Virus record (IMG/VR): IMGVR_UViG_3300022602_000461
Span: 1-22,630 of that record
DNA: 22,630 nt
Direction: 5' to 3' (one strand)
Source of the DNA: a virus
Each line of letters begins with the position of its first letter. The stretch's first letter is position 1. A program made the translations under genes and the position numbers. Positions 8,570 through 16,392 of this stretch are shown here, piece by piece. The notes under the pieces were generated by a model, which saw only the letters and a program-made list of their open reading frames with translations, was not told where the DNA came from and searched no databases.

Positions 8570-11500
8570 TAAACACTCCAATCGCCGCTAAGGCTAGGAT
8601 CACTAGAAGAATCGTTTGTAGACGCCACTAGATTTGCAAGTGGGCTTGCTGATTGTAAACTACCAAATTGACTGGTTACAGATTGTGACAAGTTACTAGG
8701 TACTCCTGATTGTACTTGATTTTGGATTGATGCAATATTTGATTCAACTGACCCTAATCCAGCTTTTGCAGAAGATAATGCTCCAGATGTTATGTCTCCG
8801 CTAACTCCGGTGGCTCCCGCAACTAGGCTATTTAATTGTCCTTGAGCCGACGACAATTTATCTGTGATTGAAGAAGTGTCTAAGCCCCCTGTCAAACTAG
8901 ATAATCCGCCAGTTGATTGTCCCATCAAATTAGCAAACAAATTAGAGCTACCAATGCCAGGAACAAGACTTGCACCTGGTAGATTAGCTACAGATCCGCC
9001 ACCGGCGATAATTGCTTGTATATCTTGTTGATTATCATATGCAGGAGGCGATTCAGTTTGCGGTTGTGTTGGCGGTATATTATTAATTGTATTTTGATTT
9101 ACATAGGCCAGCACTATCCCTTGATCTTTTACCTGATTAATATCAACGTTTGCCGGAACATCTTGCGCAATAGTTTGTAATTGTGCTGTTACTTTGCTTG
9201 CGGTAGCAGGATCTAAACCTGCTAGTTGAGTTGGATCAATACCTAACGATGCGGCAAGCGCAGTTGGATCTGATGGCGTGCCTCCTGTTAGGCTAGCTAC
9301 CTGAGAACCTATTCCACTAACATTGTTAGCAACACTACTGCCTAAACTTTGTGCGCTTGCTAGAGCATTTGCGCCAAGACCTTGAACTGATCCGCCTAAA
9401 TTAGAAACTTGGGAAGCAACTCCAGATGCTAAATTTGCTGTATTGTTTGCAGATCCTAATCCCGGAATGCTACCCACTATGTTTGAGGATGATATCATTT
9501 TTGCGGCATTGGCTGTTCCGCCGATAAGATTTGAAATTCCGCTGGTAGCTAGTCTAATTCCAGATGCTAGTGCATTAACTCCTCCAAGACTATTTCCAAT
9601 TTGTGATCCAAATTGAGGTGCTATTGTTTTTACCTGTCCTACAATATTTTGTACCGTACCGCCAGCTCCTGCAACAGCGTTTAAAGCTCCTGTAACTGAA
9701 CCAATACTTAATCCCCCAAGCGCACCACCAGCGGCGCCGGTAAAGTTTGATAAAACCCCTGGTAGTCCGGGACTAGGAAGCCCTCGAGCCAACAATCCGG
9801 TTAGACTAAAATCATTAGGACGAGTGCCTGCTGTTTGTACCCCGGCAGGCGCAACATCTTTAACCTGTTGTTGCCCCGGTAACGGAGTTGACGTAAACCC
9901 ACCATCGGTGTTAACCTTTTTGGCTTCTGTTAATTGTCCAGGCATTCTAACCAATTTTAATTTTTGTTTAAAGACCCCTTGAGACAATGTAGAATTAACT
10001 GTGTTAACTCTATATATTCCACTAAACGGTAATAAGTTTGCTTCAAATCTCATTAGTCCGCCTTTGGCCAATGGATCTATATCTATAGGAGTTTTAAAAT
10101 TAACATTTACATAACACTCACCCGAATATAATGGTAATTCTCCGTTGCTGGTTATACCTTTATCCTTAGATTGGTGCGTTTGATTTCCTATACCGCCCGT
10201 TACCAGATAGTAAGGATCTCCGTATATTTCTAAATCACATATATTCAAGTCAACTGATTTGAGCACCGCTTCGTGCATAGACTGTGCTATTGCATGATAC
10301 GGAGTACTTTGTCCTGGTTGCCCTGTTCCACCTTGCGGAGTAGTAGCTGAACTTGCGGACGCAGATTTTATCGGCGCAGTTGGCTTTCCTTCTTTATCAG
10401 CTACTGACTTTGGATCACCGACTGGTGCTGTAACTTGCGGAGTATCAGGAGATCCTGCTGTTTTAGTTGTTTCGTTATTAGATTTATTACCTGTAGCAGG
10501 TGGTATTGCTTGGAAGTATAGATGATTAAATTTTAAATTAAAATTTATAACATCTTTATTTTTTCCTGTGTACAAATAATCATAGGTACGTTTAATTTGT
10601 TTTTGCACTCCTTCCCAATTAGCAACCCCTAACTGCTCTCCGGGAATTCTTGTATAGTGCATTTTATATGGCTGAACAACATAACGATAGTTCATATTTT
10701 TTGCCATTGTTTGAGGATCAAAATTTTTATCTAAAAAATCTGTTTCTAAACGGACCATAAAGTATGTCACTTGTCCATTGCCGCTAGTGTCTGCTTTTAC
10801 CTTAGGTAACTCTACCGCTAATAAATCTTTTGTAAATTTACTGTCTCGAATAACAGCAGAAATTATTTCATGTATTTGTGATCCACTTGCAAAATTTATT
10901 GCTCCTGCATTAGGATCGTATTTGGCCGTAGGCGTTGAATCGCCCGTGCTAGGTTGGCCTTGATATCCGCTAGTACCCGGAGCAGGACTTCCTGGATCGG
11001 GAAAACTATAATTAGGATTACCTCTTAACTCATCATTGATTTTTGCATTTGGTATTGAAGTATCTTCTGGTGTTCGATTAGGACCATTTGTTATTATTTT
11101 TTGTCCTGTATCTTCTGGAGCAAAATATATTTCATAAGTGTCATAATTTGTGGTGTTTGCTCCTTTGTTTTTCTTTGCTTCATCAACCACTGCATCATTA
11201 ATACTTTGTATCATCCCACGAAGTACTTCACCTACTGTGGTCCCTTTCATTTTGATATCAGACTTTACGTTGTTTGATTCACCAAATCCCTTTTCATTAG
11301 TTGGGCAACCAACACACTTGTACAACGTGCCTCTATCACTCGCTTCGACTTCAACTTTTGTAAACAAGAAAGGATAATATCTTGTGGTTTCTGGAATCAA
11401 TACAGGTTTGTCATCTGGGCCTGTTGATTTGTCTGAATAGCCAAAAAATTCCATTTTTAATACAAACGGTGCCGCGGCATAACTTAATTGCCCAACTGCT

Positions 11501-12060
11501 CTAGATGCTACTGCCAGAGCTTCTAAAAAACCGCCCATGCTGTATGGTTCAATTACATCAAATGATAATTTTGTAGGCAGTGACATTGACGCTTCTTCGC
11601 TGGCAGTTATCATTGAATCAATTGTTACATTGTCAATAAACAGGTCAAACCTACCAGGACTTTCTCTATTAAATTGAGTAATAAGATCATTGACATTTGG
11701 ATCAGCAGGTGTGTCTGGAGTATTAACAGAATTGCTAATTGTTGTAGATCCTTTACCTGAAGATTTTAAAATTACATATTTTAATGCAGAATCTTGATAA
11801 GAAGAATCTTTTAATGACGCAGGTTCTACGGCGGCAATAGTAAAAACATAATTCCAAGATCTATAATTGTGAAGAGGATTATATAAATTACTTCTTGCAA
11901 TAATTGGATCAGTGGTTGCCGACGAGGGAGTCAACACCGAAGAACCGGGTGTTGCGCCCGGTTGAGTATTAGACGACGAATCTGCTCCGCCTGTTTTAAC
12001 TTCTACATTATCAGAGTTGGCGTTGCCTGTTTGTCCTGGAAATGTTACTTCCGATGCCAT
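8569..12060 (-). CDS. Probable baseplate hub protein (gp27 position) with long low-complexity C-terminal half
   Basis: This 1163-residue protein lies between gp53 and gp5, where the partner of the gp5 spike would be expected. Residues 1-45 are polar and probably disordered. About residues 60-730 look folded: HNYRSWNYVFTIAAVEP, FDLFIDNVTIDSMI, KLSFDVIEPYSMGGFLEALA, TRYYPFLFTKVEVEA, then NYRYVVQPYKMHYTRIPGEQ and DLEIYGDPYYLVTGGIGNQ. Two Pro/Thr/Gly-rich linkers sit at about 340-380 and 530-590. This arrangement fits a large tail-hub protein but has no motif I can assign firmly to gp27. Residues from about 760 to the end are Gly/Ser/Ala/Leu/Asn-rich with many GLG, SLGSSV and SQV repeats, a composition suited to an extended or amphipathic segment. 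The start ATG lies 1 nt past the gp53 stop with AGGA upstream. It could instead be a separate structural protein with gp27 elsewhere in the genome. Confidence 0.7.
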   Translation of the reverse strand: MASEVTFPGQTGNANSDNVEVKTGGADSSSNTQPGATPGSSVLTPSSATTDPIIARSNLYNPLHNYRSWNYVFTIAAVEPASLKDSSYQDSALKYVILKSSGKGSTTISNSVNTPDTPADPNVNDLITQFNRESPGRFDLFIDNVTIDSMITASEEASMSLPTKLSFDVIEPYSMGGFLEALAVASRAVGQLSYAAAPFVLKMEFFGYSDKSTGPDDKPVLIPETTRYYPFLFTKVEVEASDRGTLYKCVGCPTNEKGFGESNNVKSDIKMKGTTVGEVLRGMIQSINDAVVDEAKKNKGANTTNYDTYEIYFAPEDTGQKIITNGPNRTPEDTSIPNAKINDELRGNPNYSFPDPGSPAPGTSGYQGQPSTGDSTPTAKYDPNAGAINFASGSQIHEIISAVIRDSKFTKDLLAVELPKVKADTSGNGQVTYFMVRLETDFLDKNFDPQTMAKNMNYRYVVQPYKMHYTRIPGEQLGVANWEGVQKQIKRTYDYLYTGKNKDVINFNLKFNHLYFQAIPPATGNKSNNETTKTAGSPDTPQVTAPVGDPKSVADKEGKPTAPIKSASASSATTPQGGTGQPGQSTPYHAIAQSMHEAVLKSVDLNICDLEIYGDPYYLVTGGIGNQTHQSKDKGITSNGELPLYSGECYVNVNFKTPIDIDPLAKGGLMRFEANLLPFSGIYRVNTVNSTLSQGVFKQKLKLVRMPGQLTEAKKVNTDGGFTSTPLPGQQQVKDVAPAGVQTAGTRPNDFSLTGLLARGLPSPGLPGVLSNFTGAAGGALGGLSIGSVTGALNAVAGAGGTVQNIVGQVKTIAPQFGSQIGNSLGGVNALASGIRLATSGISNLIGGTANAAKMISSSNIVGSIPGLGSANNTANLASGVASQVSNLGGSVQGLGANALASAQSLGSSVANNVSGIGSQVASLTGGTPSDPTALAASLGIDPTQLAGLDPATASKVTAQLQTIAQDVPANVDINQVKDQGIVLAYVNQNTINNIPPTQPQTESPPAYDNQQDIQAIIAGGGSVANLPGASLVPGIGSSNLFANLMGQSTGGLSSLTGGLDTSSITDKLSSAQGQLNSLVAGATGVSGDITSGALSSAKAGLGSVESNIASIQNQVQSGVPSNLSQSVTSQFGSLQSASPLANLVASTNDSSSDPSLSGDWSV

Positions 12061-12061
12061 A

Positions 12062-12361
12062 TTAGAATCCTAACACTGACTTCAGCGTGTTTAATTTTGG
12101 AATATAAATTGTTTGTCCTGGCACCATATCATAAATTGGATCTTTAATAGTGTCTGGATTGCGAACAGAAAATACCCACCATAGTTCTTGATTTTGATAA
12201 AAATCATAAGCTAATAAATCAGGACGATGCATATATGTTGGTGTAATTGTAAATTGAATATCATCTGCTTGGGCAGGAATATTTCTCCATGTCATTACAT
12301 CCATATAGCCTTGGCTCTGATCTGTAAAATAGTAAGGACTAGCCTTGTCATAAATTGCCAT
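12062..12361 (-). CDS. 53: Baseplate wedge protein gp53
   Basis: This short protein (99 residues; T4 gp53 is 196) has the gp53 core: RPDLLAYDFYQNQELWWVFS, VRNPDTIKDPIYDMVPGQ, then TIYIPKLNTLKSVLGF. The C-terminal part resembles a LysM-like fold, as noted for the gp53 family, although in the virion it has a structural role: gp53 binds gp25 and gp6 and completes the wedge-hub junction. The start ATG overlaps the gp48 stop by one base (TAATG), so the two are translationally coupled. Its stop is followed by the next gene after 1 nt. It represents only the conserved domain of T4 gp53, which is usual in small aquatic homologues. Confidence 0.88.
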   Translation of the reverse strand: MAIYDKASPYYFTDQSQGYMDVMTWRNIPAQADDIQFTITPTYMHRPDLLAYDFYQNQELWWVFSVRNPDTIKDPIYDMVPGQTIYIPKLNTLKSVLGF

Positions 12362-14325
12362 TATAGATATCCTTTACCTGCAAGTTTTCCTTGGAGCCAA
12401 GCATCAACTCCATATTGTAAAGCTTCTTGTCTACTGTACATTACATTTAATGTTATTGAAATTGTACAACTAGTTGGAACCATTGTGCTTCCATAACCTT
12501 GTATACCTTGACCCACTTGTATGTAATCAACGTTCTCAGGTAATTCTAATTTAAAATCTGCAACAGACACAGGAACATTAGACAACATATAATCGCCGTA
12601 GGCATCAAATCTACAAACCGGAGGCGGAGCTCCTGCATTTGAATCATCACCAAATTTCATTTTAGTTAACGATCTTAATAGGTGTAGCGTTGCTAAAATT
12701 ACAGCGCCTTCATATTCTGTTTGAGCTGTAAATTTTCCAGCTACTGTTATAGGACCAACTGAACTATTTTGATAATTGTAAAACGGAAAGTTACTGTGCA
12801 TAACCTTGTTTTGTTGGTAGGAAGCCTGATTAGACCAAGATACTTGCGGAGTGTAAGGGAAAACAATTCCGCCTAATGCGGCCAATGCGCCTACTCCTAC
12901 ATTGCCACCCGGAATAGGAACTGGTGCTCCCGATGATGTTGCTACAGCTCCTGAATTATTTGATCCTCCAAATAATGAAGATAAAGATCCTAATCCTCCT
13001 CCGCCTAATATTCCACCAAGTGCATTTGAAAGTGCTTGGTTTGGCGTAGGAGCAGGTCCTGCGGCTGGCCCTACTAGATAGTTAGTTGGTACACGCAATT
13101 TTACTCTTAAATCAGTTTTTGGAAATGATGCAGATCCTGCTACTGGAGCTCCTGGTTGAGAATTTAAAAGTCCTCTGCCAAGTCCTAATGCCGATGATCC
13201 TAATCCTCCTAAGGTGCTAAGAATGCCTTTTGAAGAACTAATGGCAGATGGATCAGCGTACTGTTTTGCAGTTTGTGTATCAGAATCTGATGGATTTGTT
13301 ACATTTGCTGTGGATCCCTCAGCAGATGCTTGTGCGTCGTCTAATTCCGACTGTGCATCATCCACATCAGACTGTGCATTTGCCACATCATCTTGGGCTT
13401 CGGACAATGTTTCATTTGCAGAATCTAATGCATCCTGCGCATCTTGTATTGCTTGATCATCTCCAGATTCTTGTGCAAGAGCTAGATTATCTTCTGCGGC
13501 CTGCACAGCAGTTTCTGCATCGGTTGCTCGTTGAATTGCGGCTTGCAAATTTGATTGTGCCGTATTAAGTGCATCTTGTAATGCAGAAATATTAGTAGCA
13601 ATGGCAGGATCACCAACAGGTGTGCCATCTGGTAGTGTACTAGCAGAATCTATTTGCGATTGTGCATCATCAACTGCTTGTGCATCAGCCGCGGCCTGTA
13701 TTTGCGCATCTTGTAATGCTTGTTGGGATGTTTGAGCTTCTGCCTGGGCGGCATTTAATTGTTCTGCTGTAGATTCGGGATCATTTAATAAAGCATTATA
13801 TTTTGCCTGTTTTTCATCTGCAACTGATTGTGCATCATTAACTGCGGCTTGAGAATCGGAACTGGTTTGCTGAGCCGAAACAAGATTTCCTTTTGCAATA
13901 GCTAATTGATTTTGTGCAGGGCTAGCCTGAAATGCTGAAGATCCACTAGTATCTATTGTTTTAGTTGAGCCATCAGCATACGTTGTTAGTGTTGAGCCGT
14001 CATCAAATACCTGAGTATTTGCTCCCGGTTTTCCGCTAGGGTTATTTGCAACAGTAGTTGCCGCATAGGCTTGCGCAGATGCAGTCAACGGAGGCACATC
14101 TAACGAATTAACGTTAACTCCTGGAACTGCAGGTTGGCTAACAGCACTAGGCAAAGTTGTACCTGCGTTATTTGATTGTGATATCAATGCGGCCGCATTT
14201 GATGCCTGCGCTTCGGCTTGATTAGCAACGCTTAATAATTGTGCTTGTTGAGTTGCATTGAGCTGACCGTAGGTAGTTGTTACCCCGTTAACTGTTACAA
14301 CATCAGAATTAGAGAAGTTAGCCAT
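12361..14325 (-). CDS. 48: Tail tube cap / baseplate protein gp48-like with N-terminal coiled-coil extension
   Basis: The C-terminal part (about residues 485-654) matches the gp48/gp54 tube-initiator family: FPYTPQVSWSNQASYQQNKV, FTAQTEYEGAVILATLHLLR, PPPVCRFDAYGDYMLSNVPV and SCTISITLNVMYSRQEAL. These proteins cap the hub and start tail-tube polymerisation. T4 gp48 is 364 residues. Here about 380 residues precede the conserved part: an Ala/Asn/Thr-rich stretch, then about residues 135-345 of alternating Ala/Gln/Asp with seven-residue periodicity (for example DDVANAQ, SDVDDAQ, SELDDAQ), a long predicted coiled coil. A Gly/Ser-rich linker joins the two. AAGGAA lies 6 nt before the ATG. It is the first gene of the leftward baseplate operon. 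gp54 is the alternative name; gp48 is favoured only because of similarity to aquatic homologues annotated that way. Confidence 0.8.
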   Translation of the reverse strand: MANFSNSDVVTVNGVTTTYGQLNATQQAQLLSVANQAEAQASNAAALISQSNNAGTTLPSAVSQPAVPGVNVNSLDVPPLTASAQAYAATTVANNPSGKPGANTQVFDDGSTLTTYADGSTKTIDTSGSSAFQASPAQNQLAIAKGNLVSAQQTSSDSQAAVNDAQSVADEKQAKYNALLNDPESTAEQLNAAQAEAQTSQQALQDAQIQAAADAQAVDDAQSQIDSASTLPDGTPVGDPAIATNISALQDALNTAQSNLQAAIQRATDAETAVQAAEDNLALAQESGDDQAIQDAQDALDSANETLSEAQDDVANAQSDVDDAQSELDDAQASAEGSTANVTNPSDSDTQTAKQYADPSAISSSKGILSTLGGLGSSALGLGRGLLNSQPGAPVAGSASFPKTDLRVKLRVPTNYLVGPAAGPAPTPNQALSNALGGILGGGGLGSLSSLFGGSNNSGAVATSSGAPVPIPGGNVGVGALAALGGIVFPYTPQVSWSNQASYQQNKVMHSNFPFYNYQNSSVGPITVAGKFTAQTEYEGAVILATLHLLRSLTKMKFGDDSNAGAPPPVCRFDAYGDYMLSNVPVSVADFKLELPENVDYIQVGQGIQGYGSTMVPTSCTISITLNVMYSRQEALQYGVDAWLQGKLAGKGYL

Positions 14326-14342
14326 AGTTTGTTCCTTAGCTA

Positions 14343-14350
14343 TATTTACC
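14343..14350 (-). promoter_or_regulatory. Possible weak late promoter for the leftward baseplate operon
   Basis: Read on the minus strand the bases are GGTAAATA, which keeps the TAAATA core of the late motif but departs from it at the first two positions. It lies 18 nt before the gp48 start, so the leader would be only about 12 nt and its 5' end would fall at the ribosome-binding site. The operon needs a promoter here and this is the best candidate I see. Confidence 0.3.
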
Positions 14351-14352
14351 CA

Positions 14353-14360
14353 GATAAATA
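14353..14360 (+). promoter_or_regulatory. T4-type late promoter motif upstream of gp55
   Basis: The bases GATAAATA match the NATAAATA late motif of aquatic T4-like phages and differ from TATAAATA at one position. It points rightwards, 75 nt before the gp55 start and upstream of the sigma-70-type promoter. If active, gp55 would stimulate its own late transcription. Confidence 0.45.
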
Positions 14361-14385
14361 ATGTATGTAGTTAATCATTCAATGG

Positions 14386-14414
14386 TTGACTTCTCTAATC
14401 CAATCTGCTATACT
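14386..14414 (+). promoter_or_regulatory. Sigma-70-type promoter for gp55 (extended -10)
   Basis: TTGACT at 14386-14391 and TATACT at 14409-14414 are separated by exactly 17 nt, and a TG one base upstream of the -10 makes it an extended -10 element. The expected RNA start is near 14421, leaving a leader of about 14 nt that is little more than the AGGAG ribosome-binding site at 14424. The same layout recurs before gp47. Confidence 0.8.
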
Positions 14415-14434
14415 ACTCAAAGTAGGAGAAAATA

Positions 14435-15337
14435 ATGACCGGTATAATAACAACAAGAAAGGTCAAGTATCTCAATAATAGAGATCTACTTGCAGAAATA
14501 CATAAAAGTAAAAACACATATTGCAGTTTTATAAAGCCAGAATATCATCAATACGATATTATCTTAACAAGTTTAGACAAGATAAACATCCGTACAGTAG
14601 CAGATGCTAAACGTGCAAGGGCAAAACGCATAGGAATTGAAGCATTTAATGCCGCAAAACTATCAGGTGATAAGAAAGTTAAGCTAGCAGAAGTAACACC
14701 CGATTACAAAACTATCCCTAAAACAGATGTCATTATTAGAATTATGACATTTGAACATATTCCTTCAGCGCCGGGCCGTAAGAAAACTGTTAAAAGTACA
14801 GCAGATGCTCACGATAAAGTAAATTTTCCGCCGTTTCAACATTGGAAATTTGACAACAACGATCAATTAGTTTGTGTTGGTAAAAGTCATTGGAAAGGTG
14901 GTATTAAAACAGGTAAGTTTTCTAAGGATCACGGACGCATTACAGAAAACTTAGGTAAGATGTATATCAAGTTATCTGAAAGATACGCACAAAGAAGTAA
15001 CTGGCGTGGTTATACCTACATCGAAGAAATGCGTGGACAGGCTATCCTACAATTAAGCCAAATTGGTTTACAGTTCGACGAATCTAAATCAGAAAATCCG
15101 TTTGCTTATTATACAGCGGCGGTTACTAATAGTTTTACCAGAGTTCTTAATATTGAAAAGAAAATGCAAAACATTCGCGATGATATGTTAGAACAAAATG
15201 GTTTAACCCCTTCATTAACTAGACAAACAAAACAAGAATTTGCAGAGGAAACAGCTCGTCAGGCAGAACTATACAAAAACATGCGTATGCCTAAGAGTGA
15301 AGAAACTCCGGAGGAAGATGAAGACGAACAGACTTGA
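14435..15337 (+). CDS. 55: Late-transcription sigma factor gp55
   Basis: The 300-residue protein contains a sigma region-2-like block at about residues 175-245: ERYAQRSNWRGYTYIEEMRG, QAILQLSQIGLQFDESKSEN, PFAYYTAAVTNSFTRVLNIE, then KKMQNIRDDML. This is the hallmark of gp55, which replaces the host sigma on RNA polymerase and recognises the single TATAAATA-type late promoter element. T4 gp55 is 185 residues. The longer N-terminal part here includes a basic segment and WKFDNNDQLVCVGKSHWKGG, which I cannot assign. The C-terminus is very acidic (EETPEEDEDEQT), reminiscent of but not identical to the short clamp-binding tail of T4 gp55. The gene stands alone between two sigma-70-type promoters, with AGGAGAA before the ATG, and should be made early or in the middle phase to switch on the structural operons. 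Confidence 0.88.
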   Translation: MTGIITTRKVKYLNNRDLLAEIHKSKNTYCSFIKPEYHQYDIILTSLDKINIRTVADAKRARAKRIGIEAFNAAKLSGDKKVKLAEVTPDYKTIPKTDVIIRIMTFEHIPSAPGRKKTVKSTADAHDKVNFPPFQHWKFDNNDQLVCVGKSHWKGGIKTGKFSKDHGRITENLGKMYIKLSERYAQRSNWRGYTYIEEMRGQAILQLSQIGLQFDESKSENPFAYYTAAVTNSFTRVLNIEKKMQNIRDDMLEQNGLTPSLTRQTKQEFAEETARQAELYKNMRMPKSEETPEEDEDEQT

Positions 15338-15362
15338 TCTAGCTCAGATAATCTGTTATACT
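15334..15362 (+). promoter_or_regulatory. Sigma-70-type promoter for the gp47-gp46 operon (extended -10)
   Basis: TTGATC at 15334-15339 and TATACT at 15357-15362 have a 17-nt spacer and TG one base before the -10. It shares AATCTG(C/T)TATACTA with the gp55 promoter, and AGGAG follows after only six more bases. The -35 lies inside the last codons of gp55. Confidence 0.75.
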
Positions 15363-15378
15363 AACAATAGGAGATTAT

Positions 15379-16392
15379 ATGGGACTTTTTAAAAAGGTAG
15401 CTTGTTTTACTGATATTCATTTTGGACTAAAATCAAATAGTTCAGTACACAACCAGGATTGCGAAGATTTTGTAGATTGGTTTATTCAAGAAGCTCAAAA
15501 AGAAGGATGCGAAACCTGCATATTCCTTGGAGACTGGCATCACAATCGTAATAGTATTAATTTAACTACGTTAGATGCCAGTTTACGATCGCTAGAAAAG
15601 TTAGGTGCGGCCTTTGAGCAATTCTTTTGGTTTCCAGGAAACCACGATTTATTCTACAAAGACAAACGTAATATTCATTCTAGTGCTTTTGGACGACATA
15701 TTCCAGGCGTAACAGTTGTTGATGGTATAACAACTATCAAAGATGTTACCCTTGTTCCTTGGTTAATTGGGGACGAGTGGAAAACTATGAAGGACATCAA
15801 GAGCAAATATGTCTTTGGGCACTTTGAATTACCCAAGTTCTTTATGAATGCCATGGTTCAAATGCCGGATCATGGTGAACTTCATGCAGAAGACTTCAAT
15901 GGTCCCGACTATATTTTTTCGGGACACTTTCATAAACGACAGACTAACAATAAAGTAGTTTATATAGGTAACGCATTTCCTCATAATTTCTCAGACGCAT
16001 GGGATGATGATCGAGGAATGATGTTTATGTCATGGGGTGGAAAGCCCGAATATCGTGTTTGGCCAGATGCTCCTAAGTTTCGTACAATTAAACTAAGCCA
16101 ACTGATTGACGAAAAAGATACTTTAATAAAAAGTAAGATGTATCTTAAAGTCAATATCAACTTACCTCTAAGTTATGAAGAAGCAAATTTTGTAAAAGAA
16201 GACTTTACCAGCAATTACGACATTCGAGAATTAAGTCTTATTCAAGAAAAGAATGACTTAGAAGGCACAATTGATGATAACCCAGATGCTAAATTTGAAT
16301 CAGTAGATCAAATTGTTAATGAACAATTAGTTAACATCGAATCTGAAGCATTTGACAAGTCATTATTACTTAATATCTATAACAACCTATAA
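15379..16392 (+). CDS. 47: Recombination endonuclease subunit gp47 (Mre11/SbcD-type)
   Basis: This metallophosphoesterase of 337 residues (T4 gp47 is 339) shows the family motifs in order: DIH at 12-14, GDWHHN at 51-56 (Asp52, His54), GNHD at 87-90, FGHFE near 147-150 and GHFH at 182-185. Together they bind two metal ions and cut DNA. With gp46 it forms the nuclease that resects DNA ends for recombination-dependent replication and helps degrade host DNA. The start is set by AGGAG with the usual spacing, and it opens the operon from its own promoter. The stop overlaps the gp46 start as TAATG, which suits equal production of the two subunits. Confidence 0.95.
   Translation: MGLFKKVACFTDIHFGLKSNSSVHNQDCEDFVDWFIQEAQKEGCETCIFLGDWHHNRNSINLTTLDASLRSLEKLGAAFEQFFWFPGNHDLFYKDKRNIHSSAFGRHIPGVTVVDGITTIKDVTLVPWLIGDEWKTMKDIKSKYVFGHFELPKFFMNAMVQMPDHGELHAEDFNGPDYIFSGHFHKRQTNNKVVYIGNAFPHNFSDAWDDDRGMMFMSWGGKPEYRVWPDAPKFRTIKLSQLIDEKDTLIKSKMYLKVNINLPLSYEEANFVKEDFTSNYDIRELSLIQEKNDLEGTIDDNPDAKFESVDQIVNEQLVNIESEAFDKSLLLNIYNNL

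Noticed and set aside
8567-8581. Longer gp5 start at 8581
   Set aside because: It would use TTG inside the preceding gene, while the ATG at 8569 has GGAG at good spacing and a TAATG junction.
12962-13568. Plus-strand open frames opposite the gp48 coiled coil
   Set aside because: They reflect the repetitive codons of the coiled coil read on the other strand; no ribosome site or family resemblance.
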